Source: Planctomycetota bacterium (GTDB taxonomy: Bacteria; Planctomycetota; Planctomycetia; Pirellulales; Pirellulaceae). From it: a stretch of 46,866 nt of DNA. Made by a program: the position numbers and the translations under genes. This document shows positions 8,269-16,525 of this stretch, piece after piece (within the stretch, counting starts at the first letter, position 1; each line of letters starts with the position of its first letter). The stretch is taken from assembly GCA_014584305.1 (NCBI GenBank), contig JACTND010000256.1, positions 1 to 46,866 on the forward strand, in the 5' to 3' direction. The notes beneath the pieces were generated by a model. It was given only the letters and a program-made list of their open reading frames with translations. It was not told where the DNA came from and made no database searches.

Positions 8269-8976
8269 ATGGGACAAAAGGTTAATCCAATCGGGTACCG
8301 AACGGGAGTCATGTTGGGCTGGAAGAGCCGTTGGTACGCGCCTAAAGAAGAGTTCGCTACGCTCCTGGTGGAAGACAAGAAGATTCGGGATTTTATCAAG
8401 AAGCACCCCACGCGGAACTATGCGGTGGCGGGAATCGATCGTATTGAGATCGAACGGACGCGCGATGAGGTCAAGGTGGTCATGTTTGTCGCCCGTCCGG
8501 GATTGATCATTGGCAAGAAAGGGCAGGAGATCGAGGTCTTGCAAGAGGAGTTGCAGCGGCTGACGGGCCGCCGGATCAATCTCAAGATTGAGGAAGTGAA
8601 TCGACCGGAGATCCACGCTCAATTGGTGGCGGAAAAGATCGCCGAGCAGCTGGCGAAACGCGCCAGTTTCCGCCGCACGATGAAGAAAGCGGCCGAAGAA
8701 ACCATGACGGCGGGTGGCAAAGGTATCAAGATTCAATTGGCCGGCCGATTGGGTGGCGCAGAAATGGCCCGGTGCGAAAAACAAATTATGGGAGCAATGC
8801 CGCTGAGTACACTGCGGGCGAAAATCGATTATGGCTTTGCCGAAGCGATGACCGCGCAGGGCCACATCGGCGTTCAAGTGTGGATTAATCAAGGGACTTT
8901 TGGAGACGAGACCGATGGCGCAGATGCCCAAACGGGTCAAACATCGAAAAATCCAAAGAGGTCGTATAAAAGGTAA
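8269..8976 (+). CDS. rpsC: 30S ribosomal protein S3
   Basis: The 235-residue protein starts MGQKVNPIGYRTG. A type II KH domain is visible with GLIIGKKGQEIEVLQEEL (GxxG motif), and the C-terminal domain has GRLGGAEMARCEKQIMG and STLRAKIDYGFAEA. The conserved part ends at GVQVWINQGTFGDE. The final 20 or so residues (DGADAQTGQTSKNPKRSYKR) have no counterpart that I know of in S3. They are encoded in the DNA that also encodes the first codons of rplP in another frame, giving a 62-base overlap. Confidence 0.97.
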   Translation: MGQKVNPIGYRTGVMLGWKSRWYAPKEEFATLLVEDKKIRDFIKKHPTRNYAVAGIDRIEIERTRDEVKVVMFVARPGLIIGKKGQEIEVLQEELQRLTGRRINLKIEEVNRPEIHAQLVAEKIAEQLAKRASFRRTMKKAAEETMTAGGKGIKIQLAGRLGGAEMARCEKQIMGAMPLSTLRAKIDYGFAEAMTAQGHIGVQVWINQGTFGDETDGADAQTGQTSKNPKRSYKR

Positions 8977-9331
8977 CGCCACGCGCGGCAATCGCGTGGT
9001 GTTCGGCGACTTTGGATTGCAATCGCTCGATGCGGGCTGGATCAAGGCCCAAACCATCGAGGCGGGCCGGATCGCGGCGCAACAATACGTGCGCGGCGAA
9101 GGGCGTTTGTACATCCGCGTGTTCCCCCAACGGTCGATTACTTCACGTCCGTTGGAAACACGAATGGGTAAGGGAAAAGGCGAGCCGGAACATTGGGTGG
9201 CCACCGTGCGGCCGGGGACGATCGTCTATGAATTGGGAGGCGTATCGGAACAGCAGGCCAAAATTTGTTTTGCTCGATTGGCCCACAAACTGCCGATTCG
9301 AGTGCGGATGGTCAAACGCCGAGCCCAATAG
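8915..9331 (+). CDS. rplP: 50S ribosomal protein L16
   Basis: A 138-residue L16. ATG 8915 (MAQMPKRVKHRKIQRG) is preceded by GGAGA at 8902-8906; ATG 8924 is a possible alternative, and a TTG at 8900 is in frame but unlikely. Signatures include RGNRVVFGDFGLQSL, RPLETRMGKGKGEPE and WVATVRPGTIVYEL. L16 shapes the A-site tRNA pocket. Its first 62 bases lie inside rpsC in a different frame, so initiation needs ribosomes to start within a translated upstream gene. Confidence 0.96.
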   Translation: MAQMPKRVKHRKIQRGRIKGNATRGNRVVFGDFGLQSLDAGWIKAQTIEAGRIAAQQYVRGEGRLYIRVFPQRSITSRPLETRMGKGKGEPEHWVATVRPGTIVYELGGVSEQQAKICFARLAHKLPIRVRMVKRRAQ

Positions 9332-9350
9332 TTGAAGAGGACAACCAGCG

Positions 9351-9572
9351 ATGCGTGATCGAGAAAACCAAGCTGAGAATTTGCGGCAGATGAACGATGA
9401 GCAATTGGCGGCGATCATCCGCGACGCCCGACAACGGTTGTTCCGTTTGCGGATTCAAGCACAAACGGACCGATTGGATGTGCCATCGGAGTTGATCCGT
9501 AATCGACGCCTGATTTCCCGAATCAAGACGATTCAAGGCGAGCGGCAAACGGCAGCGGCACACAGAAATTAA
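9351..9572 (+). CDS. rpmC: 50S ribosomal protein L29
   Basis: The 73-residue protein is a two-helix L29: LRQMNDEQLAAIIRDARQ, LFRLRIQAQTDRLD and the Arg-rich second helix ELIRNRRLISRIKTIQ. L29 sits beside L23 at the tunnel exit. AGAGGA precedes the start. The stop codon at 9570-9572 lies 15 bases before the rpsQ ATG, so coupling is likely. Confidence 0.95.
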   Translation: MRDRENQAENLRQMNDEQLAAIIRDARQRLFRLRIQAQTDRLDVPSELIRNRRLISRIKTIQGERQTAAAHRN

Positions 9573-9587
9573 TTGAGCGAGATTGAG

Positions 9588-9884
9588 ATGCCCAAGCGAG
9601 AACTGATCGGTCGTGTGACCAGCGACAAAATGCATAAAACGCGCGTGGTCGAGATACCGCGCAAGGTGCGACATGCCAAGTACAGCAAGTTCATTCACAA
9701 GCGAACGATTTGTCATGTGCATGACGAAGCAAACGAATCGCACGTCGGCGACACGGTGCGGATCGTCGAGTCGCGCCCATTGTCGCGGACGAAGCGCTGG
9801 CAATTGGTCGAGGTGGTAACCAAATCGAGAGAAGTGGACTTGGCGGCGCTGAAGGCGGAGCAAGCCGGCCGCGCCTCGAGTTAG
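9588..9884 (+). CDS. rpsQ: 30S ribosomal protein S17
   Basis: A 98-residue protein when started at ATG 9588 (MPKRELIGRVTSDKMHKT), matching the usual S17 beginning; a TTG five codons upstream at 9573 abuts rpmC and is less likely. The OB-fold signatures RHAKYSKFIHKRTICHVHDE and VGDTVRIVESRPLSRTKRW are clear. The tail REVDLAALKAEQAGRASS is somewhat longer than in most S17 proteins. It binds 16S rRNA early in 30S assembly. Confidence 0.96.
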   Translation: MPKRELIGRVTSDKMHKTRVVEIPRKVRHAKYSKFIHKRTICHVHDEANESHVGDTVRIVESRPLSRTKRWQLVEVVTKSREVDLAALKAEQAGRASS

Positions 9885-9950
9885 CTGCCGTCGGCGGTGG
9901 CCAACTAGATCGGCGGCGTCCGCTGCCAACAACGTGACGATGAGAGAACC

Positions 9951-10319
9951 ATGATTCAACAAGAAACGCGATTGGAAGTGGCCGACAACACCGGCGCTCG
10001 GGAACTGATGTGTATCAAAGTACTGGGCGGGTCGCGCCGCCGCTTTGCTGGTTTGGGTGACATCATCGTGTGCAGTGTGAAGAGCACGATTCCCGGCAGC
10101 GAGATCAAGAAGAAGGCGATCGTCCGCGCCGTGGTGGTGCGCACGCGAAAGGCAACCCGACGTTCCGATGGCAGCTATATTCGCTTTGACAAGAACGCCG
10201 TGGTAATTATCGACAAGGACAATAACCCGCGCGGCACGCGGATATTTGGCGCTGTCGCTCGGGAATTACGCGAAAAGAATTTTATGAAAATTGTCAGCTT
10301 GGCCAGCGAGGTGATCTAG
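9951..10319 (+). CDS. rplN: 50S ribosomal protein L14
   Basis: The 122-residue protein, full family length, starts [20 protein letters not shown]. Other signatures are [37 protein letters not shown] and [12 protein letters not shown]14 forms intersubunit bridges and binds RsfS. In most bacteria rplX follows; here the rplE start is only 2 bases after the rplN stop. Confidence 0.97.
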   Translation: MIQQETRLEVADNTGARELMCIKVLGGSRRRFAGLGDIIVCSVKSTIPGSEIKKKAIVRAVVVRTRKATRRSDGSYIRFDKNAVVIIDKDNNPRGTRIFGAVARELREKNFMKIVSLASEVI

Positions 10320-10321
10320 CG

Positions 10322-10885
10322 ATGAGAGCCCGTTTGCATCAACTGTATTTGGATGAGATTCGGCCGAAACTGGCCAAGTCGTTGGGGCGCGACAACCCGA
10401 TGTCGCTCCCTGGGCTGACCAAGATTGTGGTCAACATGGGTGTGGGCTCGGCGGCCACCGATAAGAAGCATCTGGAAGACGCCGTGGAAGCGTTATCCTT
10501 GATTTGCGGACAGAAACCGGTAGTGACCAAAGCCCGCCAATCGGTGGCTGGATTCAAGTTGCGCGAGGGTATGTCGATTGGGTGCAAGGTGACTCTCCGC
10601 GGAGCGAGGATGTATGAATTCATGGACCGGTTGTTAACGCTGGCCTTGCCGCGCGTCCGCGACTTTCGCGGCGTGAACCCTAAAGCCTTTGATGGGCATG
10701 GCAATTACAGTTTGGGCTTGACGGAGTACTTGGTGTTCCCAGAGCTCAATCCGGACAAGTTCACGCGTTCACAAGGGATGAACATTGTTTTTGTTACTTC
10801 GACCGATCAGGACGATGAAGGTCGCGAGTTGTTGAAGTTGTTCGGAATGCCGTTCCGCGACCGACAAACGGTCGATGCGGCCTGA
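10322..10885 (+). CDS. rplE: 50S ribosomal protein L5
   Basis: The 187-residue protein has the L5 blocks LTKIVVNMGVGSA, ICGQKPVVTKARQSVAGFKLREGM, RDFRGVNPKAFDGHGNYSLG and NIVFVTSTDQDDEGRELL. L5 binds 5S rRNA and contacts P-site tRNA. Its Shine-Dalgarno sequence GAGGTG lies inside the end of rplN, and the start is 2 bases beyond that stop. This leaves no room for rplX between them. Confidence 0.97.
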   Translation: MRARLHQLYLDEIRPKLAKSLGRDNPMSLPGLTKIVVNMGVGSAATDKKHLEDAVEALSLICGQKPVVTKARQSVAGFKLREGMSIGCKVTLRGARMYEFMDRLLTLALPRVRDFRGVNPKAFDGHGNYSLGLTEYLVFPELNPDKFTRSQGMNIVFVTSTDQDDEGRELLKLFGMPFRDRQTVDAA

Positions 10886-10919
10886 ACAAGGATTTCCCTA
10901 GTTTTTATAAGGATTGGTT

Positions 10920-11105
10920 GTGGCCAAGACATCAAAGATTGCCAAGGCAAAACGCAAGCCGAAGTTTTCGACGCGTCGCGAGCGCCGCTGCCAAATGTGC
11001 GGCCGGCCGCGCGCGGTTTATCGCAAATTCGGCGTTTGCCGAATCTGCTTTCGGAAACTGGCGGACCAAGGCTTGATCCCCGGCGTGCGCAAGTCCAGTT
11101 GGTAA
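10920..11105 (+). CDS. rpsN: 30S ribosomal protein S14, zinc-binding (type Z)
   Basis: A 61-residue protein, the exact size of zinc-type S14, when started at GTG 10920 ([19 protein letters not shown]) with AAGGA 7 bases upstream. Two Cys pairs, CQMC and CRIC, form the zinc knuckle. IPGVRKSSW is the standard C-terminus. The longer zinc-free paralogue was not seen in the window. Confidence 0.95.
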   Translation: MAKTSKIAKAKRKPKFSTRRERRCQMCGRPRAVYRKFGVCRICFRKLADQGLIPGVRKSSW

Positions 11106-11138
11106 CGAAATGGTGAAAGTAAGAGGAACGAATCGACC

Positions 11139-11534
11139 ATGATGACAGACCCTATTGCCGACATGCTCACGCGGATTCGCAACGCGATCAGCGTCGAGCG
11201 GCCTCATGTCGAAATCCCGTTGTCCAACGTCAAGCGCGGCTTGGCGGATGTCCTCAAGCGCGAGGGCTACATTTGGGATTGGGCCGAGGTCGAAGGTCAA
11301 CCGGTCAAGTTGCTGCGGATCGAGTTGAAATATGGCCCCAGTGGCGAGAAGGTCATTCGGCATGTCAAACGGGTTAGCAAACCGGGTTGTCGCATTTACC
11401 GCGGTGTCCGCGATTTGCGACCGATCCTGAATGGTTTGGGCATTTCTATCCTGAGCACGAGCCAAGGCGTCATGAGCGACCGCGAGGCGCGGTTGAAAAA
11501 GGTGGGCGGCGAAGTGTTGTGCGAAATTTGGTAA
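11139..11534 (+). CDS. rpsH: 30S ribosomal protein S8
   Basis: The 131-residue protein starts [18 protein letters not shown] and has [21 protein letters not shown]. In its C-terminal half are [20 protein letters not shown] and the signature [21 protein letters not shown]8 is a primary 16S rRNA binder and, in E. coli, the repressor of the spc operon. The gene lies 33 bases after rpsN. Confidence 0.97.
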   Translation: MMTDPIADMLTRIRNAISVERPHVEIPLSNVKRGLADVLKREGYIWDWAEVEGQPVKLLRIELKYGPSGEKVIRHVKRVSKPGCRIYRGVRDLRPILNGLGISILSTSQGVMSDREARLKKVGGEVLCEIW

Positions 11535-11558
11535 AGAGAGCAGAGCGAGAACACAGTC

Positions 11559-12101
11559 ATGTCCCGCATTGGAAAACTACCGGTCGCCGTCCCCGCCGGC
11601 GTTTCGGTCACAATTGAGAAACGGCAGATCACGGTTTCGGGCCCCAAAGGCAATCTGACCTGGGAGCATCGCCCGGAATTGGCTGTGGAGTGGCGCGAGG
11701 GTGATCGCCAAGTGGTCGTCCGTCCTCAGCAAAACGATCGGCAAACGCGCGCGTTGCATGGATTGACCCGCGCCCTGTTGGCCAACATGGTCGAAGGGGT
11801 AACGCAAGGTTACGAGAAGAAATTGGAATTGCAGGGCGTCGGCTACGTCTGCAGTTTGGCCGGCGGCGTGTTGACGTTGCGCGTCGGGTTGGCCAATGAA
11901 TTGAGGCGTCGAGTTCCGGCGGGGTTGCAAGTGGAATGCCCTGACCAGACGCACATCAATATCCGCGGCTGCGACAAACAATTGGTTGGACAATTTGCCG
12001 CGGAAATCCGTTCCCTGCGAAAACCCGAGCCGTACAAGGGGAAAGGTATTCGCTATGTGGGCGAGCAGATCAAAATCAAGCCCGGCAAGTCAGCAACGTA
12101 A
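11559..12101 (+). CDS. rplF: 50S ribosomal protein L6
   Basis: The 180-residue protein has MSRIGKLPVAVPAGVSVTIE, the loop ALHGLTRALLANMVEGV, the repeat junction GYEKKLELQGVGYV, and the C-terminal signature KPEPYKGKGIRYVGEQIKIK. It binds 23S rRNA near the factor-binding site. It sits 24 bases after rpsH in the usual spc order. Confidence 0.97.
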   Translation: MSRIGKLPVAVPAGVSVTIEKRQITVSGPKGNLTWEHRPELAVEWREGDRQVVVRPQQNDRQTRALHGLTRALLANMVEGVTQGYEKKLELQGVGYVCSLAGGVLTLRVGLANELRRRVPAGLQVECPDQTHINIRGCDKQLVGQFAAEIRSLRKPEPYKGKGIRYVGEQIKIKPGKSAT

Positions 12102-12148
12102 CCAGTATCCGCTCCGGGGATTCGCACGATTTTTGTATAGGCCTTACG

Positions 12149-12517
12149 ATGAGACGAGAAAAATCACTGAATATTCAGCGCTGGCGGCGATCGAATCGCG
12201 TGCGCAAACGGGTCCGCGGCGATGCCCAGCGCCCACGACTGACCGTGTTTCGCAGCAATGCCAATCTGTATTGCCAAATTGTGGATGACCAAGCCGGCTG
12301 CACGTTGATTTCGGCCAGCACGAACGACAAGGATTTGCGGGGGCAGTTCCCCAAATCGGCGAATAAGGAAGCAGCGCAACAATTGGGTCGGATCATCGCC
12401 GAACGCGCTTTGGCGGCGGGCATCGCGCGCGTTTGTTTTGATCGAGGGAGTTACAAATACCATGGTCGTGTGGCCGAACTGGCCACTGCCGCCCGGGCCG
12501 CGGGATTGTCCTTTTAA
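12149..12517 (+). CDS. rplR: 50S ribosomal protein L18
   Basis: The 122-residue protein has RRSNRVRKRVRGDAQRPRLTVFRSN, then LYCQIVDDQAGCTLISAST and the C-terminal FDRGSYKYHGRVAELATAAR. L18 delivers 5S rRNA together with L5. The start follows a 47-base gap after rplF. Confidence 0.97.
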   Translation: MRREKSLNIQRWRRSNRVRKRVRGDAQRPRLTVFRSNANLYCQIVDDQAGCTLISASTNDKDLRGQFPKSANKEAAQQLGRIIAERALAAGIARVCFDRGSYKYHGRVAELATAARAAGLSF

Positions 12518-12543
12518 TTTTATTTATTGCGGAGTGCAGAAGC

Positions 12544-13023
12544 GTGTCGAACGAGTTACAAGACCAGCGTGTGGAGCGCACGGTAAAAATCAAACGATGT
12601 GCGGCCGTCGTCAAAGGTGGACGCCGATTCAGCTTCGCCGCCATGGTTGTGGCCGGGGATGGCAGCGGCAAGGTCGGTTGGGGATATGGCAAAGCCAATG
12701 AAGTCCCGCCCAGCGTGGACAAAGCGACGAAGCAGGCTTTGCGCACGCTAGTGTCCGTGGCGATCATTAACGATACGATCCCGCATGTGGTGATGGGACG
12801 TTGCGGTGCCTCGAAGGTTCTGCTCATTCCCGCCGGGCCTGGTACGGGTGTCATTGCCGGCTCGGCCGTGCGCGCGGTGTGCGAAGCGGCGGGCATCAAA
12901 AATATCTTGACGAAAAACTTTGGCAGCACCAATCCGGTGACGGTGGTCAAGGCAACGATTCGCGCGTTGCAGAGCCTCCGCACCCGGGACGATGTGGCCC
13001 GCCTGCGAGGAGTTGCACTATGA
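12544..13023 (+). CDS. rpsE: 30S ribosomal protein S5
   Basis: The 159-residue protein begins at GTG 12544. The dsRNA-binding-like half has KGGRRFSFAAMVVAGDGSGK and VGWGYGKANEVPPSVDKATK; the C-terminal half has VLLIPAGPGTGVIAGSAVRA and KNFGSTNPVTVVKAT. S5 contributes to decoding fidelity. Its stop overlaps the rplO start as ATGA. rpmD (L30), which usually lies between these two genes, is absent. Confidence 0.97.
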   Translation: MSNELQDQRVERTVKIKRCAAVVKGGRRFSFAAMVVAGDGSGKVGWGYGKANEVPPSVDKATKQALRTLVSVAIINDTIPHVVMGRCGASKVLLIPAGPGTGVIAGSAVRAVCEAAGIKNILTKNFGSTNPVTVVKATIRALQSLRTRDDVARLRGVAL

Positions 13024-13517
13024 ACATTCATGACGTAAACCGCGATGTACACAAGTACCGCCCCACGAAACGCCTGGGACGCGGGCTGGGTACCGGACAA
13101 GGGAAGACCGCGGGTCGGGGACATAAAGGTCAGTACTCGCGCAGCGGATCACCGCGCAGCTTGGTGTTTCAGGGTGGAACCATGCCCCTCTTTCGCCGGA
13201 TTCCCAAGCGGGGATTCAACAACAAATTCGCGCTGCGCGTTGGGGAAGTCAACATCCGGGACTTGGAATTGGCCTACCAGGTCGGAGAGGAAGTGACCCC
13301 AGAGAATCTTCGCGCTCACGATTTAGCCAAATATCGTTATGATGTTTTGAAAGTGCTGGGCACTGGCGACCTGACCAAGAAGTTGACCGTGCATGCCCAT
13401 CGCTTTAGCGCCGCTGCCAAGGAGAAGATTGAACGCGCCGGCGGGAAGGTGGTCGTTTTGCCCATGCCGCAGCCGGTTGTGAAAAATCAGAAAAAATCTC
13501 AGCGGACCGGTTCGTGA
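13020..13517 (+). CDS. rplO: 50S ribosomal protein L15
   Basis: The 165-residue protein starts MNIHDVNRDVHKYRPTKRLG. The Gly-rich N-terminal extension (RGLGTGQGKTAGRGHKGQYS) and MPLFRRIPKRGFNN are diagnostic. ATG 13020 overlaps the rpsE stop in an ATGA, pointing to translational coupling. An earlier in-frame start inside rpsE at 12801 would add unrelated sequence. L15 is a late 50S assembly protein; secY follows 36 bases later. Confidence 0.97.
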   Translation: MNIHDVNRDVHKYRPTKRLGRGLGTGQGKTAGRGHKGQYSRSGSPRSLVFQGGTMPLFRRIPKRGFNNKFALRVGEVNIRDLELAYQVGEEVTPENLRAHDLAKYRYDVLKVLGTGDLTKKLTVHAHRFSAAAKEKIERAGGKVVVLPMPQPVVKNQKKSQRTGS

Positions 13518-13553
13518 TCGGTGCGCTGATCGCCACCACGGGAAGGTGAACAA

Positions 13554-14927
13554 ATGCTGGAAAAACTGCGCGTCGTATTCACGATTCCAGAATTGCGTCG
13601 GAAGATTCTGCTGACGTTGTTTCTGTTGGCCATCTATCGCGTTGGCTGGCAGATTCCGCTGCCGATGATCGACCAAACGAAAATGGAAGCGGTCAGCAAG
13701 TCGATGCAAGCGGGCTGGGGCCAGTTTCTGGAAAAGGCGGCGGTTTTCAGTGCCAGCCAGTTGACGCAAGTCACTATCTTCGGTCTGGGCATTATGCCCT
13801 ACATCTCGGCGTCGATCATCCTGCAACTCTTGGGTTCCATCTATGAACCGCTGAAGGAGCTTCGCAAAGAAGGGGAGGCAGGCCGCAAAAAGATCAATGA
13901 GTACACGCGGTACCTGACCGTGCTCCTGTGTTTGATCCAAAGTACCGGATTTCTGTGGTTCTTTGTGATGTCAGGAGCGGGTGAAGCCAACATGACGCAC
14001 GAACTTTTTGAGAACGAACGTGGTCATCTGACCTTATTCTGGCAATTCGTCGCTATTTTGATCATGACGACCGGCAGCATTTTCCTAATGTGGCTCGGTG
14101 AACAAATCGACGAATTTGGGATTGGCAATGGCATCAGTCTATTGATTATGGCTGGCATTGTGGCCTCGATGCCCGGAGCACTGATCGGCATGGCCAGGAA
14201 TTTCACGTTCGGCCTGGCGGAAATTCGCAGTGCGGATGTCGGTTTGGAGAAAGTCATCTTGTTGACGGCCTTGTTCGTGGGTGTCGTCGTGGGCGTGGTC
14301 TTTATCACCCAGGCCCAGCGGCGGATACCGACGCAGAGCGCGAAACATGTGCGCGGTCGCCGAGTTTACGGCGGTACTCGGCAGTATATGCCGTTGCGGA
14401 TCAATCAGGCCGGAGTGATGCCGATCATTTTCGCCAGTACTTTGTTGATGATCCCGCCCATTCTGTTCGATTGGTTGGGACAGCGGTTCGGGACGAATTG
14501 GTTCGGCAATGGCTTGGTCAATTTGGGGAGAGTTGTTGGCAGCCCCCTCTCCATGTTGCACAACGTATTGTATGTGGCCATGATCTATTTCTTCTGTTAC
14601 TTTTGGACGGCCATCACGTTCAACCCACAAGAAATTTCCCAAAACTTGAAAGACAGCGGTACGTTTATTCCCGGTTATCGACCCGGGCGACGGACCGCGG
14701 ACTATTTGGAAAGTGTGATTGAGCGGATCACGTATGTCGGGGCCGGCTTTTTGGCGCTCGTGGCGATTGTGCCCACCGTGATTTCTCAGTTCTTGAATGT
14801 CGATTATCAAATCGCCAGCTACTATGGAGGGACCGGGTTGCTGATTGCCGTCAGTGTCGCCTTCGATTTGGTGCAGAAAATTGACAGCCATTTGGTCATG
14901 CGAGATTACAAAGGGCTATTGGAGTAG
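13554..14927 (+). CDS. secY: Protein translocase subunit SecY
   Basis: The 457-residue, about ten-helix channel of the Sec translocon. The N-terminal FTIPELRRKILLTLFLLAIYRVG and GIMPYISASIILQLLGSI are the classic SecY starts. The cytoplasmic loop RRIPTQSAKHVRGRR and the segment LRINQAGVMPIIFAST are present, as is the C-terminal GTGLLIAVSVAFDLVQKI. It pairs with SecE and SecG (not in the window) for export and membrane insertion. GGGAAGGTG precedes the start. Its place after rplO is the standard spc arrangement. Confidence 0.97.
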   Translation: MLEKLRVVFTIPELRRKILLTLFLLAIYRVGWQIPLPMIDQTKMEAVSKSMQAGWGQFLEKAAVFSASQLTQVTIFGLGIMPYISASIILQLLGSIYEPLKELRKEGEAGRKKINEYTRYLTVLLCLIQSTGFLWFFVMSGAGEANMTHELFENERGHLTLFWQFVAILIMTTGSIFLMWLGEQIDEFGIGNGISLLIMAGIVASMPGALIGMARNFTFGLAEIRSADVGLEKVILLTALFVGVVVGVVFITQAQRRIPTQSAKHVRGRRVYGGTRQYMPLRINQAGVMPIIFASTLLMIPPILFDWLGQRFGTNWFGNGLVNLGRVVGSPLSMLHNVLYVAMIYFFCYFWTAITFNPQEISQNLKDSGTFIPGYRPGRRTADYLESVIERITYVGAGFLALVAIVPTVISQFLNVDYQIASYYGGTGLLIAVSVAFDLVQKIDSHLVMRDYKGLLE

Positions 14928-14994
14928 CCAACGTTAGGCCGAGCGGGTTGTCGCCGACACTCTAGTCGGTGGACCACGCAATAAGGGTTCCTGC

Positions 14995-15573
14995 ATGCGA
15001 CTCGTATTGATTGGCGCCCCCGGATCTGGCAAAGGAACCCAATCGGCGTTGTTGTGCAGTCATTTCGGGATTCCCCACCTTTCCACGGGCGAAATCTTGC
15101 GCGAGGCTAAGCGGTTGGGAACGCCGCTCGGACAGCGCGTTGCCCCGATAATGGATTCGGGAGGATTGGTCGATGACACCTTGATGCTGGACGTCGTTCG
15201 CGAACGACTGGAACGCCCAGATTGCCAACAAGGATTCTTGCTCGATGGCTTCCCGCGCACGCTGCCACAAGCCCACGCCTTGGAACGCTTATTGCATGAA
15301 TTGAATTGGACTTTGCAGGCTGTAGTTGAGTTGCGCGTTTCTACGGCCGAGTTGGAACGGCGGCTGATCAATCGCTACCACGAAATGGAAAACCCCCGTC
15401 CGGAGGATCAGCCCGCCGCAATCGCCAAGCGTTTGGAGTTGTTTGAAAACTTGACTAAGCCCATCTTGTCCTACTATCGCGAGGCTGGTTTGCTGCGAAC
15501 TGTGGATGGCATGCAGACACCCGACGAGGTATTCCAACGGATTTGTTACCTGCTCGATCGCGCTCAGAGTTGA
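14995..15573 (+). CDS. adk: Adenylate kinase
   Basis: The 192-residue enzyme interconverts ATP + AMP and 2 ADP. The P-loop GAPGSGKGTQ spans residues 7-16, STGEILREA the AMP-binding helix, and LLDGFPRTLPQA the second substrate loop. It is a short-lid form: between RRLINRYHE and AIAKRLELFEN there is only a brief Pro-rich stretch and no Cys zinc cluster. The start follows AAGGG. The gene closes the cluster: the usual map, infA, rpmJ, rpsM, rpsK and rpoA do not follow, and the next gene converges 15 bases away. Confidence 0.95.
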   Translation: MRLVLIGAPGSGKGTQSALLCSHFGIPHLSTGEILREAKRLGTPLGQRVAPIMDSGGLVDDTLMLDVVRERLERPDCQQGFLLDGFPRTLPQAHALERLLHELNWTLQAVVELRVSTAELERRLINRYHEMENPRPEDQPAAIAKRLELFENLTKPILSYYREAGLLRTVDGMQTPDEVFQRICYLLDRAQS

Positions 15574-15588
15574 AGCTGCTTTCCGCAG

Positions 15589-16512
15589 TTACTTTTGAAG
15601 AACCAGGACCGTTTGATCGAGTCCGTGGTAATAGGGCAACACGTGCAGGACCGTGAAATAGCGCTCCCAGCGGTCGCGGAGATACTCCGTGTGGTGGAAT
15701 ACTAGTCCGCGATAGGGGCCTTGGCTCGTACGGCGAATCACCGTTCGCCCCGTCGGCAATTCGTTGCCAAGCAATTCGGCTGTTTCTGGCGACTGTCGTT
15801 CGATCAATGCGCGGCGTCGATCGGAGCTGGGCGCGGTACGTATATTTTCCCAGGTCGTCTCCGTTTGAAACGTTGCATAGACAATTCCGCCGGTTCGCGT
15901 CACACGATACAGTTCGGCAATCCAAGCGGTTTCAAAAACATCGAGGTGTGTAAACACGGAGAATGCGCACGTCAGGTCCAGCTGCTCATCGCCGATGGGC
16001 AGATGCGGGAGCACCGGCATATGAAAACAACGGATGTCGCGTCGCAGATACTCGGCCACCCAGCGCACATGTCGATAATTTATATCGCAGGCCCACAGCT
16101 CGACCTGTGGCCAGTGGGCCGCAAGATGCCGCAGAACTCGTCCGCTCGCGCATCCCAATTCGAACGCGCTCTTCGGAGTGAAACTCATCTGACCCAATGT
16201 GTACCGCACGCGCAAGAAATCATGCAAACCGCTCACCCAAAAACCGATGTCACTTTCTGGCACGTATCCTTCGCGATCATCTGCATTGGGCAACGGGAAC
16301 GGGTCCGCCGCGATCAGCGCATCCAATGCAGCGCCATGCCGCCGGGTTTCATCGATCACCTGTTGATAGGTTTGCTCAATTTCAGATCGGTTCAACTCCC
16401 CAATGGCCGGCGCATTGGAAAACGGCGACTCGTCCAAGGCGAATCGCGAGAGGTCATCCTCCCAAGCTTCGGGGCGCCACCGGCCTTTGTGATGTGGCTG
16501 GCGTTGGGTCAT
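15589..16512 (-). CDS. SAM-dependent methyltransferase (class I)
   Basis: A 307-residue protein from ATG 16512, which has AGGAG 10 bases upstream. Motif I is AFELGCASGRVLRHLA (about residues 117-131); the acidic end of strand 2 is in ELWACDINYRHVRW; the post-motif region is LDLTCAFSVFTHLD. This is the Methyltransf_25/11 type that modifies small molecules, glycans or proteins; the substrate is unknown. The first 110 residues lack a recognisable domain. It starts 14 bases after the stop of the TPR gene and is probably cotranscribed with it. Confidence 0.8.
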   Translation of the reverse strand: MTQRQPHHKGRWRPEAWEDDLSRFALDESPFSNAPAIGELNRSEIEQTYQQVIDETRRHGAALDALIAADPFPLPNADDREGYVPESDIGFWVSGLHDFLRVRYTLGQMSFTPKSAFELGCASGRVLRHLAAHWPQVELWACDINYRHVRWVAEYLRRDIRCFHMPVLPHLPIGDEQLDLTCAFSVFTHLDVFETAWIAELYRVTRTGGIVYATFQTETTWENIRTAPSSDRRRALIERQSPETAELLGNELPTGRTVIRRTSQGPYRGLVFHHTEYLRDRWERYFTVLHVLPYYHGLDQTVLVLQK

Positions 16513-16525
16513 AGACCGATTGCTC

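Noticed and set aside
7000..9204. A 734-codon open frame on the minus strand across rplB-rplP
   Set aside because: It is the antisense shadow of five clearly coding ribosomal genes, without a start signal or recognisable domain.
12801..13019. Upstream in-frame extension of rplO
   Set aside because: Lies fully inside rpsE and adds 73 residues with no L15 similarity; ATG 13020 gives the normal protein.
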